DNA from: Candidatus Aquidulcis sp.
Lineage (GTDB): Bacteria; Chloroflexota; Anaerolineae; UBA4142
NCBI GenBank assembly: GCA_020723345.1
Contig: DYJA01000001.1
Coordinates: forward strand, 1 to 55,591
DNA: 55,591 bases
Direction: 5' to 3'
Both the position numbers and the translations under genes were made by a program. The number at the start of each line of letters is the position of its first letter. The stretch's first letter is position 1. The notes beneath the pieces were generated by a model that saw nothing but the letters and a program-made list of their open reading frames with translations, did not search any database and had not been told where the DNA came from. Shown piece by piece: positions 1 to 8,752 of this stretch.

Positions 1-466
1 CCACTGGCAATCTGAATCGAACATCCGTGCTCACAGTTTGAGAGTTGCACCCATTCGACATTTGCTCGAATTCGCGGATCGCTTCGTCTACTTCCGGCGG
101 AGACGCGCTCTCCCCAACGGCAATCTCCAATTTGGCTCGGAGAAATAGATCGGCGAGCGCGTTAGCCAGCGCGCTGCCGCCAAGGGCAACCTGCACCGCA
201 CGCGGGACGCCGCGCGAGCCGCCGAGCGGCACCGGATGGCGCATCGCTTTGGCGAGCGTGTCGTACACCTGAGGCGGGGTAGGCAACGTCGGAAAAATCT
301 GCGAACCGCGAATCGTGCCGATTTCACCGTTCAAAACGGTAACGATGAAAGGACGATAGGGCTTTCCCTTTGGCGAAGCGACCCAGGTTCGCAGACGATT
401 GATCGCGACGAACCAGGTTTCGTTCAGTCGCGGCAGGTTGGAAATGGAGGATCCATGGCGTGGCAT
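1..466 (-). CDS. Hypothetical protein, 3' part outside window (DUF6930/DUF7309-like N-terminus)
   Basis: The frame is open from an ATG at 464-466 to the left edge, so 155 residues are seen and the C-terminus is missing. AGGAG (complement of 473-477) lies six bases before the ATG. The N-terminus contains NLPRLNETWFVAINRLRTW followed by a KPYRPFIVTVLNGEIGTIRG segment. From memory this resembles the conserved start of small Chloroflexota proteins filed under DUF6930/DUF7309, whose function is unknown. The gene lies 20 bases downstream of tex on the same strand and is probably cotranscribed with it. No catalytic motif, signal peptide or membrane segment is visible. Confidence 0.65.
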   Translation of the reverse strand, partial: MPRHGSSISNLPRLNETWFVAINRLRTWVASPKGKPYRPFIVTVLNGEIGTIRGSQIFPTLPTPPQVYDTLAKAMRHPVPLGGSRGVPRAVQVALGGSALANALADLFLRAKLEIAVGESASPPEVDEAIREFEQMSNGCNSQTVSTDVRFRLPV

Positions 467-485
467 AAGGCGCTCCTATTCAACT

Positions 486-2612
486 TCAGGCGGGCAGTCC
501 CAATCCGATGCGCTCGCGTTCGGCATCGATGGACAACACGACGACATCAATCGTATCGCCGACAGCCAAACTGCTCCCGCCCCTTCGCATTTGGCTCTTG
601 TGCAAGAGTCCATCGGTCTTGACGCCGATGTCAACAAACAAACCGAAATCTACGACGTTGCGTACCGTTCCTTTGAGCCGCATCCCGGTTTTCAGGTCTT
701 GCAGTTTCAGCACATCACGCCGCAACAATGGCTTGGGCAATTCATCGCGCGGATCGCGTCCGGGGCGCACCAACTGATCGAAAATATCGACGAGCGTTGG
801 CTCGCCGCATCCAAGCACTTGCGCGATTTCTGCAACCGCCGTTTGCTGGCGAAACTTGGCGCAGCGTTCGGACAGATCGCGCTCGGTGCCGTTGACGCCG
901 ATCAGAGCAAAGAGATTACGCACGACGGCGTACGATTCGGGATGAATCGCCGTTTGATCGAGCGGCTCGCTGCCGCCGATCACGCGCGTAAATCCGGCGG
1001 CTTGCTCGAACGCTTTCGGACCCAGCCCCTTGACCAGTCGCAGCGCCGCGCGATTCGGAAAAGGACCCTGCGCGTCACGATGCGCGACAATCGTCTCAGC
1101 CAATTTTGGTCCGATGCCGGCGACATAGCGCAAAAGCGCGGGCGAAGCCGTGTTCACGTCCACGCCCACCGCGTTTACCGCCGATTCGACGACCGCGTCC
1201 AGCGCGTCCGCGAGTTCTTTTTGATCTACGTCGTGCTGGTACAAACCAACCCCAATCGACCGCGCATCAATCTTGACCAATTCGGCGAGCGGATCGAGCA
1301 CGCGGCGCGCAATGGAGACCGCGCCGCGCAGCGTCACATCCAGATCAGGCAATTCTGCGCGCGCCAGCGGCGATGCGGAATAAACCGACGCGCCGGCTTC
1401 ACTGACGATCAGATATTCGGTGCGCGCGCTCTCGGCGATTACTTCGGCGACAAGTTGCTCGGTCTCGCGCGACGCGGTGCCGTTGCCAATCGCAAAGAGA
1501 TCGGCGCCGGTTGTTTCGACGAGGCGGCGCAGCGCGGCTTTGCTCTCCGTCCATTGTTTCTGCGGCTCGTGCGGATAGATCGCGCCGGTGACCAAGACCT
1601 TGCCGGTTTGATCCACCACGGCGACCTTGCACCCCGTGCGAAATCCGGGATCAATGCCGATGACAGAATGTCCGCGAATCGGCGGCTGCAACAACAAGGC
1701 GCGGACGTTTTCGGCGAAGACGCGAACGGCGTGCGCGCTCGCGTCATCGCCGAGCGCGCCGCGCACGTCGCGCTCGACCGCCGGCAACAGCAAGCGTTCA
1801 TAGGCGTCGCGGGTCGCGAGCGTCAATTGTTCCGCCAACGGCGAGTGCGCGTTCGGAGGATATTTTTGCGCGAGCCGCGCCAGGATGTGCGCGTCCGGCG
1901 CGTTGAAGCGGATGCGGAGCGCGCCGCTGCTTTCGCCGCGATTGAGCGCGAGGATTTGGTGTGGACGCAAGCGCGCAACCGGCATGGCGAACTCGTAGTA
2001 CTGGGCAAACACTTTGCGCGGATCCTTTTCGGCATCGGCAAGCGTGCTGGCGATTTCGCCGCGCTCGCGCGCCAAGGCGCGTGCCGCGCTGCGTAATTCC
2101 GCGTCGTCAGAAACGATTTCCGCGACAATGTCGCGCGCGCCTGCCCAGGCGTCATCCGCTTCCGGCACGGCTTCCGACAGAAAAGGCGCGGCAAGTTTCG
2201 CCAGCGAATCGCGCGTGAGCGGCTGCGCGAGGATCAATCGGGCGAGCGGTTCCAAGCCGCGTTCGCGCGCAACGGTCGCGCGCGTGCGCCGTTTGGGTTT
2301 GAAGGGCTGGTACAAATCCTCGACGGTCTGAAGTTTGTCGGCGGTTTGAATCGCGCTCGCCAACTGCGGCGTCAATTTGCCCTGCGCGGCAATCGATTCG
2401 AGGACGGTCGTTTGGCGTTCGGCGAGTTTGCGGAGATAGGTGAGCCGTTCAAAGAGACGGCGCAACTGCTCTTCATCGAGCGAGCCGGTCGTCTCTTTGC
2501 GATAGCGCGCGATAAAGGGAATCGTGTTGCCGGCATCGAGCAGCGCGATGGTCGCTTCAACCTGAGTGGAACGAAGATTCAGTTCGCGCGCGAGGATCGC
2601 AGAGGTGTCCAT
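486..2612 (-). CDS. tex: Tex-family transcription accessory / S1 RNA-binding protein
   Basis: This is a 708-residue Tex (YhgF) homologue, a cytoplasmic nucleic-acid-binding protein linked to transcription and RNA handling. The N-terminal helical region carries the family stretch IPFIARYRKETTGSLDEEQL. A YqgF/RNase H-like domain starts near residue 320 with GIDPGFRTGCKVAVVD and includes VGLYQHDVDQKEL. Helix-hairpin-helix repeats follow (VAGIGPKLAETIVAHR and VKGLGPKAFEQAAGF). A C-terminal S1 domain occupies roughly residues 635-708 (GTVRNVVDFGLFVDIGVKTDG). The protein is somewhat shorter than enterobacterial Tex because the tail after S1 is absent. The start is the ATG at 2612, in a TAATG overlap with the upstream gene, which indicates translational coupling. 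A GTG two codons earlier is possible. Confidence 0.95.
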   Translation of the reverse strand: MDTSAILARELNLRSTQVEATIALLDAGNTIPFIARYRKETTGSLDEEQLRRLFERLTYLRKLAERQTTVLESIAAQGKLTPQLASAIQTADKLQTVEDLYQPFKPKRRTRATVARERGLEPLARLILAQPLTRDSLAKLAAPFLSEAVPEADDAWAGARDIVAEIVSDDAELRSAARALARERGEIASTLADAEKDPRKVFAQYYEFAMPVARLRPHQILALNRGESSGALRIRFNAPDAHILARLAQKYPPNAHSPLAEQLTLATRDAYERLLLPAVERDVRGALGDDASAHAVRVFAENVRALLLQPPIRGHSVIGIDPGFRTGCKVAVVDQTGKVLVTGAIYPHEPQKQWTESKAALRRLVETTGADLFAIGNGTASRETEQLVAEVIAESARTEYLIVSEAGASVYSASPLARAELPDLDVTLRGAVSIARRVLDPLAELVKIDARSIGVGLYQHDVDQKELADALDAVVESAVNAVGVDVNTASPALLRYVAGIGPKLAETIVAHRDAQGPFPNRAALRLVKGLGPKAFEQAAGFTRVIGGSEPLDQTAIHPESYAVVRNLFALIGVNGTERDLSERCAKFRQQTAVAEIAQVLGCGEPTLVDIFDQLVRPGRDPRDELPKPLLRRDVLKLQDLKTGMRLKGTVRNVVDFGLFVDIGVKTDGLLHKSQMRRGGSSLAVGDTIDVVVLSIDAERERIGLGLPA

Positions 2613-4684
2613 TACCACGCGCGCGCCTCGTTGACTTGTTCTCGATCAAACCATTTCTCGGCGCGCTGATAATCCTCGGCGGTCGGCGGAAAATTTACGC
2701 GCAACGCGTCGAGATACTCGGATTCTTCCGTCTCTCGTTCTTGGAGCCGGTCAAGGATAGCCAATTTTGCGGCGGCATCAGGTCGTTTGCCGATTTCTTT
2801 CCGACACTTGTCCCAGTTATCCCTGAACTTGCGTTTGAGCGCCAGCGCCATCCACCATTCGTTGTAGGTGAATGGCTCATCGCATTTCTCTCTGCCAAAC
2901 TCGGGCAGCCGAAAAGCAATCTCCCCGCCGAGCGGCTCAGGGCGCGGCAGCGGAGTTAGGCGATCAGGTTGCGCGAGGATCGCGTTCGCATCTCGAAGGA
3001 AAGCATAGTCAGCCGGGATCGAGCCGCGCTGCGCCAAGAAAGCGAATAGATCGCGCACGTTCTCAGCGCGAGAACGCCCATCGTCTTCATCCCATCCCAC
3101 AGCCGTATCAGTCAGGTACTCCCAGAGATGAAAGTCATGCAGATCATCCGCACGTTCAAAGTCGTCAACGTCTTCATCGAGGTACTGAACGAAATCCTTG
3201 ATGTCCGACCACTGCTCGATCATCCATTCCAGTTCCTCGTCGGCGCGATCCAAGCCCTGCGGATCTTCTTCGCTGAGTGTTGCCAGATAGTCGGTGACCC
3301 ATTGGGGCGGGAACCACGGCAATCTTTTGGTCAACGCCGCGAAGGTCTTGTTTACATCGGCTATCACATCGTCAAAACTGTAGAGTTTGTCGAGATCGGT
3401 TTCAAACGTATCCTCTTCGTCTTCTTCGTCCCAGTCTTCACCTTGTTGCGCGACAAAGTTTTGAAATGTCTCGTTATGTTCCAGATCGCGCATGTCCACC
3501 ATAAGCGGTCGTCCGCTGCGATCCGGTGTCAGCGGCAAATGCGCCAACTCATCGCGCGTAGTGTCTGCTGCGATTTCTGACGCAGACGGATGAAGCACCC
3601 AGCGTTCGACGAGGTGGCGAAATCCGATGAAATCTTTTGGCAGGGCGATGCTGTATTTGCGATTGGCTTGTACGGCGGCGGCAATCGTCGCCTGCGCGCG
3701 CGCCAAACTCACGCGATACATTCGCTCCCCCATCTTCGCCTCCGAGCGCTCGATAAAATCACGTCGGAATTTTTCGGGCGACAGCGGTTGGGTGGGGAAC
3801 ATATCTTTGATCGCGCCGCGCCACGGCACGCCGAAATCGAGCAAGAAGACGAGCGCTTGCACAACACCTTCGCCGCGCTCCCAGGCAACCGTCACGCTTT
3901 GCTGCCAGGGATGATTCGGATCAGTCATGTACGCGGCGTGGAATCGCGCCTGACCCAGGTTGAGGATGGCAGGCGTAATTGGTTTGACGCCTTTGGCGGC
4001 AAGCCGGTCGAGCGTGCCTTCGGCGGCTTGCTGCAATTTTTCAATCGAAGTCGTGTACGCGATCGCGTAAAGAAAATCGGCTTCCAAATCCGTCCCGCCC
4101 GCTTCGGCGCTCTTCACCAAATCGAAAAGAACATCCTGTCCGGCGCTCGCGTTTTCCGGCATCTTGTAAATGTGGTGCATATACGCTTCGACTTCCGCGG
4201 GATCGCGCGAGTCGCGCAGATGACGCGCTAGACCGCGCACGCCGGCGTGGAAGAGATCCTCGGCGGATTTCAGATCGCTCGGCTTGAGATCGCGCGGGGA
4301 AAAGTAGCGACCTGGGTCGGAAGTATCCACCTCCTCGCCCATGCCTTTGAGTATGACCAGGACGGTCATCTTGGCGTCGAGCGTGAGCGTGCGCGGTTTT
4401 TTCACTTGCTGCCAGAGATAGTCAATTACTTCGTGATTCTTCAGGCGTCCCACCAGCGTCATCAGAACATCGCGCTCGGCTTCGGGTGTGTCGTGCATGC
4501 GCGTGACGAGCGCGCCCAGCACCGAGGGCAGGTCGGCTTCCGCAATGAGCGACTGAACGGCGGCAACCAGCCCCGCATCATCTAGTTCGCCGCGTGTGTG
4601 GCGCTCGAACAGCGCGTCGAGGCGCGGACGCGCCAGCACACGCGGATCAACCTTGGGTGTCTTGTGTTTGTTCTTCTTGCTCAC
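2612..4684 (-). CDS. Large acidic hypothetical protein
   Basis: This 690-residue protein is soluble, with a basic N-terminus (SKKNKHKTPKVDPR), a helical body and two strongly acidic stretches (around EDWDEEDEEDTFETD and EDVDDFERADDLHD). There is no signal peptide or membrane helix. The regular helical segments suggest a repeat scaffold, but I recognise no family. It overlaps tex by the TAATG arrangement and is probably cotranscribed. A plausible promoter lies 75-105 bases upstream (4761-4788). A role in RNA or translation would be inference from the tex coupling alone. Confidence 0.85.
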   Translation of the reverse strand: MSKKNKHKTPKVDPRVLARPRLDALFERHTRGELDDAGLVAAVQSLIAEADLPSVLGALVTRMHDTPEAERDVLMTLVGRLKNHEVIDYLWQQVKKPRTLTLDAKMTVLVILKGMGEEVDTSDPGRYFSPRDLKPSDLKSAEDLFHAGVRGLARHLRDSRDPAEVEAYMHHIYKMPENASAGQDVLFDLVKSAEAGGTDLEADFLYAIAYTTSIEKLQQAAEGTLDRLAAKGVKPITPAILNLGQARFHAAYMTDPNHPWQQSVTVAWERGEGVVQALVFLLDFGVPWRGAIKDMFPTQPLSPEKFRRDFIERSEAKMGERMYRVSLARAQATIAAAVQANRKYSIALPKDFIGFRHLVERWVLHPSASEIAADTTRDELAHLPLTPDRSGRPLMVDMRDLEHNETFQNFVAQQGEDWDEEDEEDTFETDLDKLYSFDDVIADVNKTFAALTKRLPWFPPQWVTDYLATLSEEDPQGLDRADEELEWMIEQWSDIKDFVQYLDEDVDDFERADDLHDFHLWEYLTDTAVGWDEDDGRSRAENVRDLFAFLAQRGSIPADYAFLRDANAILAQPDRLTPLPRPEPLGGEIAFRLPEFGREKCDEPFTYNEWWMALALKRKFRDNWDKCRKEIGKRPDAAAKLAILDRLQERETEESEYLDALRVNFPPTAEDYQRAEKWFDREQVNEARAW

Positions 4685-4760
4685 CGCAGCATCCCCCCAG
4701 CGACATTTGTTGGTGTAGTGTCAGCCAGTACTGATGACCGGCTTTCTCCTATTCATCCGT

Positions 4761-4788
4761 ATTTTATCTCTATGAAGAGTGGTGTCAA
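4761..4788 (-). promoter_or_regulatory. Candidate sigma70-type promoter for the acidic-protein/tex operon
   Basis: On the minus strand TTGACA (complement of 4783-4788) is followed after 16 bases by TAAAAT (complement of 4761-4766). This places the transcript start about 70 bases upstream of the ATG at 4684. Confidence 0.5.
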
Positions 4789-4967
4789 ACTCGTGCTCGA
4801 AAGCACAGGTGCTGCGAAGCGCGGCGTCAAGTATCCGCGCGTACTGGAAAAGAAGGCAACGAGCGAATGACCTCCGCGATTTGATCAGTTCGCCAATCGC
4901 GCGAGGCATACACTCCGATGCAATGAGGCAGTTGATTGGAGTCATACTCCCTCTCGCCCCATCGATA

Positions 4968-5005
4968 ACAAACCCTTTGAGTTTCCAAGAACCCGAAGGG
5001 TTTGT
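4968..5005 (-). terminator. Inverted repeat after the sensor kinase gene, possible terminator
   Basis: ACAAACCCTT and AAGGGTTTGT form ten-base arms around an 18-base loop, just past the kinase stop at 5016. There is no T-run, so termination is uncertain. The arms resemble the perfect palindrome at 8707-8738. Confidence 0.4.
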
Positions 5006-5015
5006 CGTTGTCCAT

Positions 5016-6482
5016 TCACGCGCGCGCCGGTAGCCGCACGGTAAACGTACTGCCGCGACCCAATTCGCTCTCAACCGTGATCGCGCCGCCGTGCGCGGTA
5101 ACGATTTCTTTCGCGATGGCAAGCCCCAAGCCGGTGCCGCCTCCTGAGCGGGAGTCGAAGGAGACGCGCGCTTTGTCGCCGCGATAAAAACGTTCAAAGA
5201 GGCGCGGCAAATCTTCCGGCGGAATGCCCTCGCCGGTATCTGCGACGGAGATCGTGATCCATTGCGGCGGCGGCGGATCGACGACGCGCCGCCACGCGAG
5301 AATGCTGCTCTTGGTCGCGCTCAACCTCGCGGACGATTTCGCGGTCACCGTCACCGCGCCGCCGGGGCGATTGTACTTGAGCGCGTTGTCCACGAGATTC
5401 GTGACGACTTGCTCCAAACGGCCCGCGTCGCCGATGATTTCCGGCAATGGATCGAGCACGGTCGTTAGCGTTTCGCCGGTCGCATTCGCGCGCGCGCGGC
5501 AGCGCTCCACCCAGCGCGGCAGCAACTCGTTCAGATCGACCGGATCGCGCGCCATCGGCAATTGTCCCGACTCGAAACGCGCGAGCGTGAGGAGATCGCC
5601 GGCGAGCCGCGCCATGCGCGCGGCTTCTTCGAAAATCGTGTGCGCGGCGCGCCGCGCGCTGTCCAAATCTTGCGCCGTTCCGTCGAGGATCGCCTGCGCG
5701 AATCCCTGGATCGAAGTGAGCGGCGTTTTCAATTCGTGCGAAACGTTCGCGACGAAATCCTTTTCCATCTGCCGCGCGCTCTGCACTTGCGCCGCCATCG
5801 TGTTGAAACTCGTCGCGAGTCGCCCGATCTCGTCTCTGCCGCGCGCGGCGACGCGATGATCGTACTGCCCGCGCGCAATCGCTTCGGTCGCTTGCGTCAA
5901 GCGCGTGATCGGACGCGCAATCGAACGCGCGAGAACGAGCGCGACGAGCAAGGAAACGAGCAGCGTGATGCCGCCCGCGACCACGAGACTCCAACCGATC
6001 TCGTCGAGCGTTTCAAAAAACGGTCGTTCGACGTTCGCGAGCGCGACGTACACGTTTTGCCCGCCGATTTGTCCGGCGGCAATCGCCGCGTACAGCACGA
6101 CGCGTCCGGGGCGCAGCGTATGCGTGCCCCAGAAAAAACCGCGCGGCGCTTCGGTGCGGACGATGGGCGTCAGCGTGATCGTGCGATTCGTCAAGCCGTA
6201 CGCGGCATCGGCGAGCACGAGTCCTTTGTCGGTGACGATGATCACGCTGCCAATGTTGCCCGCTTGCTGCTGCAAGCGCGTCAACGCCTCGCGCGGCGGC
6301 ACGTCGTTGAGGAACATCGCGCGCGCTTGAAACGCGAGCGGCACGACTGCGTCGCCGAGGCGCGACAATTGCACCTGCCGCTGATAGTCGCGCAGAATGA
6401 TCGCGAGACTCACCGCGAGAATCGCGAGCGTGAGGAAAATGATGAAGACGTGGGTGAGAATGAGACGCGTTCTGAGAGACAT
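5016..6482 (-). CDS. OmpR-type sensor histidine kinase
   Basis: This 488-residue membrane kinase autophosphorylates on histidine and passes phosphate to the regulator encoded upstream (6602-7267). Transmembrane helix 1 is at about residues 8-31. An extracytoplasmic sensor region follows to about 163, and helix 2 spans about 165-187. A HAMP linker follows (RSIARPITRLTQATEAI). The H-box is FVANVSHELKTPLTSIQ, with phospho-acceptor His249. The ATPase domain has the N-box NLVDNALKYNRPGG, G1 VADTGEGIPPEDLPRLFERFYRG and G2 GGTGLGLAIAKEIV. It starts at ATG 6482, about 120 bases downstream of the regulator stop, with a heptamer array in the gap. Its signal cannot be inferred. Confidence 0.95.
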   Translation of the reverse strand: MSLRTRLILTHVFIIFLTLAILAVSLAIILRDYQRQVQLSRLGDAVVPLAFQARAMFLNDVPPREALTRLQQQAGNIGSVIIVTDKGLVLADAAYGLTNRTITLTPIVRTEAPRGFFWGTHTLRPGRVVLYAAIAAGQIGGQNVYVALANVERPFFETLDEIGWSLVVAGGITLLVSLLVALVLARSIARPITRLTQATEAIARGQYDHRVAARGRDEIGRLATSFNTMAAQVQSARQMEKDFVANVSHELKTPLTSIQGFAQAILDGTAQDLDSARRAAHTIFEEAARMARLAGDLLTLARFESGQLPMARDPVDLNELLPRWVERCRARANATGETLTTVLDPLPEIIGDAGRLEQVVTNLVDNALKYNRPGGAVTVTAKSSARLSATKSSILAWRRVVDPPPPQWITISVADTGEGIPPEDLPRLFERFYRGDKARVSFDSRSGGGTGLGLAIAKEIVTAHGGAITVESELGRGSTFTVRLPARA

Positions 6483-6486
6483 TAGA

Positions 6487-6597
6487 ATTTACGATTTATG
6501 ATTTCCGATTTATGATGTGGCGGCAGAAGCAAATCCTGAGTCACCCTGGCACTTGCGTTCCCGCCAGGGCAAGTGTAAATCCTAAATCATAAATGCC
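6487..6597. repeat. Heptamer array with facing arms (ATTTATG-type)
   Basis: The left arm is four 7-base units (ATTTACG, ATTTATG, ATTTCCG, ATTTATG) from 6487. The right arm at 6577-6597 carries the complementary-type units AAATCCT, AAATCAT and AAATGCC. Between them is a GC-rich inner hairpin (CCTGGC facing GCCAGG). It sits between the regulator and kinase genes. Confidence 0.8.
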
Positions 6598-6601
6598 AGG
6601 T

Positions 6602-7267
6602 TCACGCGACCAGTTTGTATCCAACCCCGCTGATCGTTTCAATCTGCGTCTTTGCGCCCGCCAATTTCTTGCGGAGGTGCGCGACGTGAACGTCGACGGT
6701 GCGCGTTTCCCCGGCAAAATCGTAACCCCAGGCGATTTCGAGCAGACGTTCGCGCGTGAGAACGATGCCGGGGTTTTGCATCAACACCGCGAGCAGATCG
6801 AATTCCTTCGTGCGGAGTTCGACCGATTTCCCCGCGGCGGTGACTTCGCGGCGCGCTTGATCGAGCGTCACATCGCCGACGATGACGCGCTGCGTTTTGG
6901 GCGCAGGCGCGACGCGGCGAAAAATCGCTTTGACGCGCGCGACGAGTTCGCGCGGGTTGAACGGCTTGGTCAGGTAATCGTCCGCGCCGAGTTCCAGTCC
7001 GACGATCTTGTCGATATCTTGATCGCGCGCGGTCAGCATGATGATCGGCGCGTCGCTTTCCTGGCGGATGCGGCGGCAGAGTTCCCAACCGTCGATGCCC
7101 GGCAGCATCAAGTCCAAAATGATCGCCGCGGGCTTGGTCGCGCGAAACTTTTCGAGCGCGGTCTTGCCGTCGTACGCGACCTGGATTTGGTATCCTTCTT
7201 TTTCCAGATACATCCGTTCGAGTTCGATGATGTTTTTCTCGTCGTCCACCAAGAGTAATGTGGTCAT
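6602..7267 (-). CDS. OmpR/PhoB-type response regulator
   Basis: This 221-residue cytoplasmic DNA-binding regulator has a receiver domain from residue 3 (LLLVDDEKNIIELERMYLEK). The phospho-acceptor Asp is in IILDLMLPGIDGWEL, followed by the conserved Thr of IIMLTARD and the Lys of LTKPFNPREL. A C-terminal winged helix follows (VELRTKEFDLLAVLMQNPG, then TRTVDVHVAHLRKKL). The start is the ATG at 7267, preceded by GGAG at eight bases; an upstream in-frame start at 7294 lacks such a site. It precedes the cognate sensor kinase on the same strand. Its regulon is unknown. Confidence 0.95.
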   Translation of the reverse strand: MTTLLLVDDEKNIIELERMYLEKEGYQIQVAYDGKTALEKFRATKPAAIILDLMLPGIDGWELCRRIRQESDAPIIMLTARDQDIDKIVGLELGADDYLTKPFNPRELVARVKAIFRRVAPAPKTQRVIVGDVTLDQARREVTAAGKSVELRTKEFDLLAVLMQNPGIVLTRERLLEIAWGYDFAGETRTVDVHVAHLRKKLAGAKTQIETISGVGYKLVA

Positions 7268-7285
7268 CGCTTTTTCTCCACATAC

Positions 7286-7314
7286 GTGGGACAAGTTTTG
7301 GAAACTTGTCCTAC
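7286..7314. repeat. Palindromic element (GGACAAGTTT type)
   Basis: GTGGGACAAGTTT and AAACTTGTCCTAC form 13-base arms with one mismatch around TGG. The element covers the stop codon of the BtrH-like gene. It is related to the perfect palindromes at 33791-33818 and 34163-34190. Confidence 0.75.
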
Positions 7315-7922
7315 TCGATCATACGCCAGAAATTTTCTTCGCGCGCCGCCAGGTCGCGCAGCGCGTCGCGCGCCTCGGCAAACAACGCGCGATTCTTTTC
7401 GTCCGAGACGCGTTTGAGCAAAAGCGCGAACGCTGTCCACGCGTCCGCAATTTTCACCATCGAGTTGGGCAGTTTTGCCGCGCGTAAATCCGGCGCGATG
7501 GCTTCCGTCTCGCGCAAATAGTCGGCGTACATTTTGCAGAACGCGCCGCCGCCTGTCCCGCGCCGCTCGACGATTTGATAGCCAAAGCGCGCGCAGAATT
7601 GCCAGTCCGGCGCGTCGCCCCAATTCGCCAAATCGTCCGCAAGTGTTTTCATTCCCGCGATACCCGCGTGTGGATCGCTGGCGCTCAATATCGCGCGCGC
7701 GTTCTCGCGCAGCGCGCCGAACGCAATCTCTGGCAGCGACTCGAACGCGTTGTCGGCGAGGGGTGCGACCGCGCGCGTCGTCGTATCCGGCGAGGACGAC
7801 GCGGTGACCGGGAAACGGCGTGCGCGATTCAAGTCCAACGCCGCGCAGTGTAGGAGATCGCGCATCGCGGTTGAGCCGCAGTGGTTACCGCGCGTGTGGT
7901 GGAAACCGGAGACGAGTTTCAT
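7311..7922 (-). CDS. BtrH/DUF4872-like protein with a large internal deletion
   Basis: The N-terminus (VSGFHHTRGNHCGSTAMRDLL) matches the start of BtrH-type N-terminal domains, including the HCGST block around the nucleophilic Cys. These are papain-fold acyltransferase or peptidase-like proteins known from butirosin biosynthesis. From about residue 60 the sequence matches the DUF4872 C-terminal domain (AGMKTLADDLANW, CARFGYQIVERRGTGGG and MYADYLRE). Full-length relatives are about 320-340 residues and this one is 203. The middle of the N-terminal domain, which would hold the catalytic His/Asp strand, is missing, joined near LLHCAALDLNRARRFPV. It is probably inactive unless the protein acts through DUF4872. 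Its stop lies in a palindromic repeat. Confidence 0.7.
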   Translation of the reverse strand: MKLVSGFHHTRGNHCGSTAMRDLLHCAALDLNRARRFPVTASSSPDTTTRAVAPLADNAFESLPEIAFGALRENARAILSASDPHAGIAGMKTLADDLANWGDAPDWQFCARFGYQIVERRGTGGGAFCKMYADYLRETEAIAPDLRAAKLPNSMVKIADAWTAFALLLKRVSDEKNRALFAEARDALRDLAAREENFWRMIE

Positions 7923-7974
7923 GCCACCATTCTACTCCAAAACGGCGGGGTGTCAACGAATTTGAACGAATACT

Positions 7975-8003
7975 TTGCCGCAACAAGGATTTTGGTATAT
8001 AAT
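7975..8003 (+). promoter_or_regulatory. Sigma70-type promoter for the Band 7 protein gene
   Basis: TTGCCG at 7975-7980, a 17-base spacer and TATAAT at 7998-8003 give a strong match. The transcript would carry a leader of about 145 bases before the ATG at 8156. I recognise no riboswitch in that leader. Confidence 0.75.
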
Positions 8004-8155
8004 GAGAGTGTCCGTTTCCCTAGACGATTCTTCTTGCACGCGAAGCTTGAGAAAGCCGGCTGTCTGGATCATTCATCCTGGCGCCGTTCTGCATCGCGCC
8101 TGCGCGACTCAGTTGAACGCGACGAACAGATCACCGCGAATCCTTGGAGGTTTCC

Positions 8156-8704
8156 ATGTTCTTCGCTCCACAGTTTCAACAGCCCACTAGCGCGCCATTT
8201 CCACTCACGTTGCTGGCGACTGTCCTCGCGCTCACGCTGATCCTTGCGCTTGTTCTGCTGACCGGCGCGCTCCGGATCGTGCCGGAGTACCAACGGCTCG
8301 CGCTCTTTCGGCTGGGGCGATTCATCCGCGTCGCCGGTCCCGGCTTGGTGGTTCTTGTGCCGTTCGTCGATCTCGGCGTGCGCGTCGACTTGCGCGAAAA
8401 GACCGTGCCGCGCGCCGATCCCGCGACGACGCAAGACAATCGGCGCATCGTCGTCGATTGGCTGTGGAGTTATCAAGTCGTCGATCCGGCAAAAGCGGTC
8501 CTCAACGTCGAAAATCTGGACGTGACGGCGCAAGCAAGCGCGAGCAGCGCGCTCCGTTCGATCATCGGCGGGATGTCGCTGAACGATGTGATGTTCCGGC
8601 GGGAAGAGATTCGCACCGAATTGCAAACGCGCTTGCGCGCAATGACGGACGCGTGGGGCGTGCAAGTCCGCCAAATGGAAATTCGCGAGATCAAGCGCAA
8701 CTAA
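8156..8704 (+). CDS. SPFH/Band 7 (slipin-like) membrane protein, short form
   Basis: This is a 182-residue membrane-anchored SPFH protein. One N-terminal helix at about residues 15-38 is followed by the slipin signature IVPEYQRLALFRLGRFIRVAGPG. The Band 7 core continues with DLREKTVPRADPATTQDN and ends at QVRQMEIREIKRN. Slipins and stomatins organise membrane microdomains and often work with a NfeD-type partner; none is present here. Typical slipins run about 250 residues, so the C-terminal coiled-coil region is missing and the protein stops right after the conserved EIRE block. The start at 8156 has GGAGG six bases upstream. Confidence 0.85.
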   Translation: MFFAPQFQQPTSAPFPLTLLATVLALTLILALVLLTGALRIVPEYQRLALFRLGRFIRVAGPGLVVLVPFVDLGVRVDLREKTVPRADPATTQDNRRIVVDWLWSYQVVDPAKAVLNVENLDVTAQASASSALRSIIGGMSLNDVMFRREEIRTELQTRLRAMTDAWGVQVRQMEIREIKRN

Positions 8705-8706
8705 AA

Positions 8707-8738
8707 AGACCCGAAGGGTTTGCAAACCCTTCGGGTCT
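8707..8738. terminator. Perfect 32-base palindrome between convergent genes
   Basis: AGACCCGAAGGGTTTG is followed directly by its exact complement. It lies three bases past the Band 7 stop and 15 bases from the stop of the facing lipoprotein gene, so it can terminate both. It belongs to the same design class as the other TTT/AAA-centred palindromes here. Confidence 0.75.
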
Positions 8739-8752
8739 ACTTTCGAGCGACG

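Larger units (their letters stand above)
4685..5015. other. Intergenic region of 331 bases without a convincing gene
   Basis: Short frames occur on both strands but none has a ribosome binding site together with a family motif. The region holds a sigma70-like promoter for the acidic-protein/tex operon (4761-4788) and an imperfect AAACCC/GGGTTT hairpin at its right end (4968-5005). I see no other signal. Confidence 0.6.

Noticed and set aside
399-2096. Open frame of 565 codons on the plus strand opposite tex
   Set aside because: It is antisense to a clear Tex protein and shows no family motif. Long shadow frames are expected from the GC-rich codon pattern.
4827-5015. 62-codon minus-strand frame after the sensor kinase
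   Set aside because: There is no ribosome binding site or family similarity, and part of it is a palindrome.
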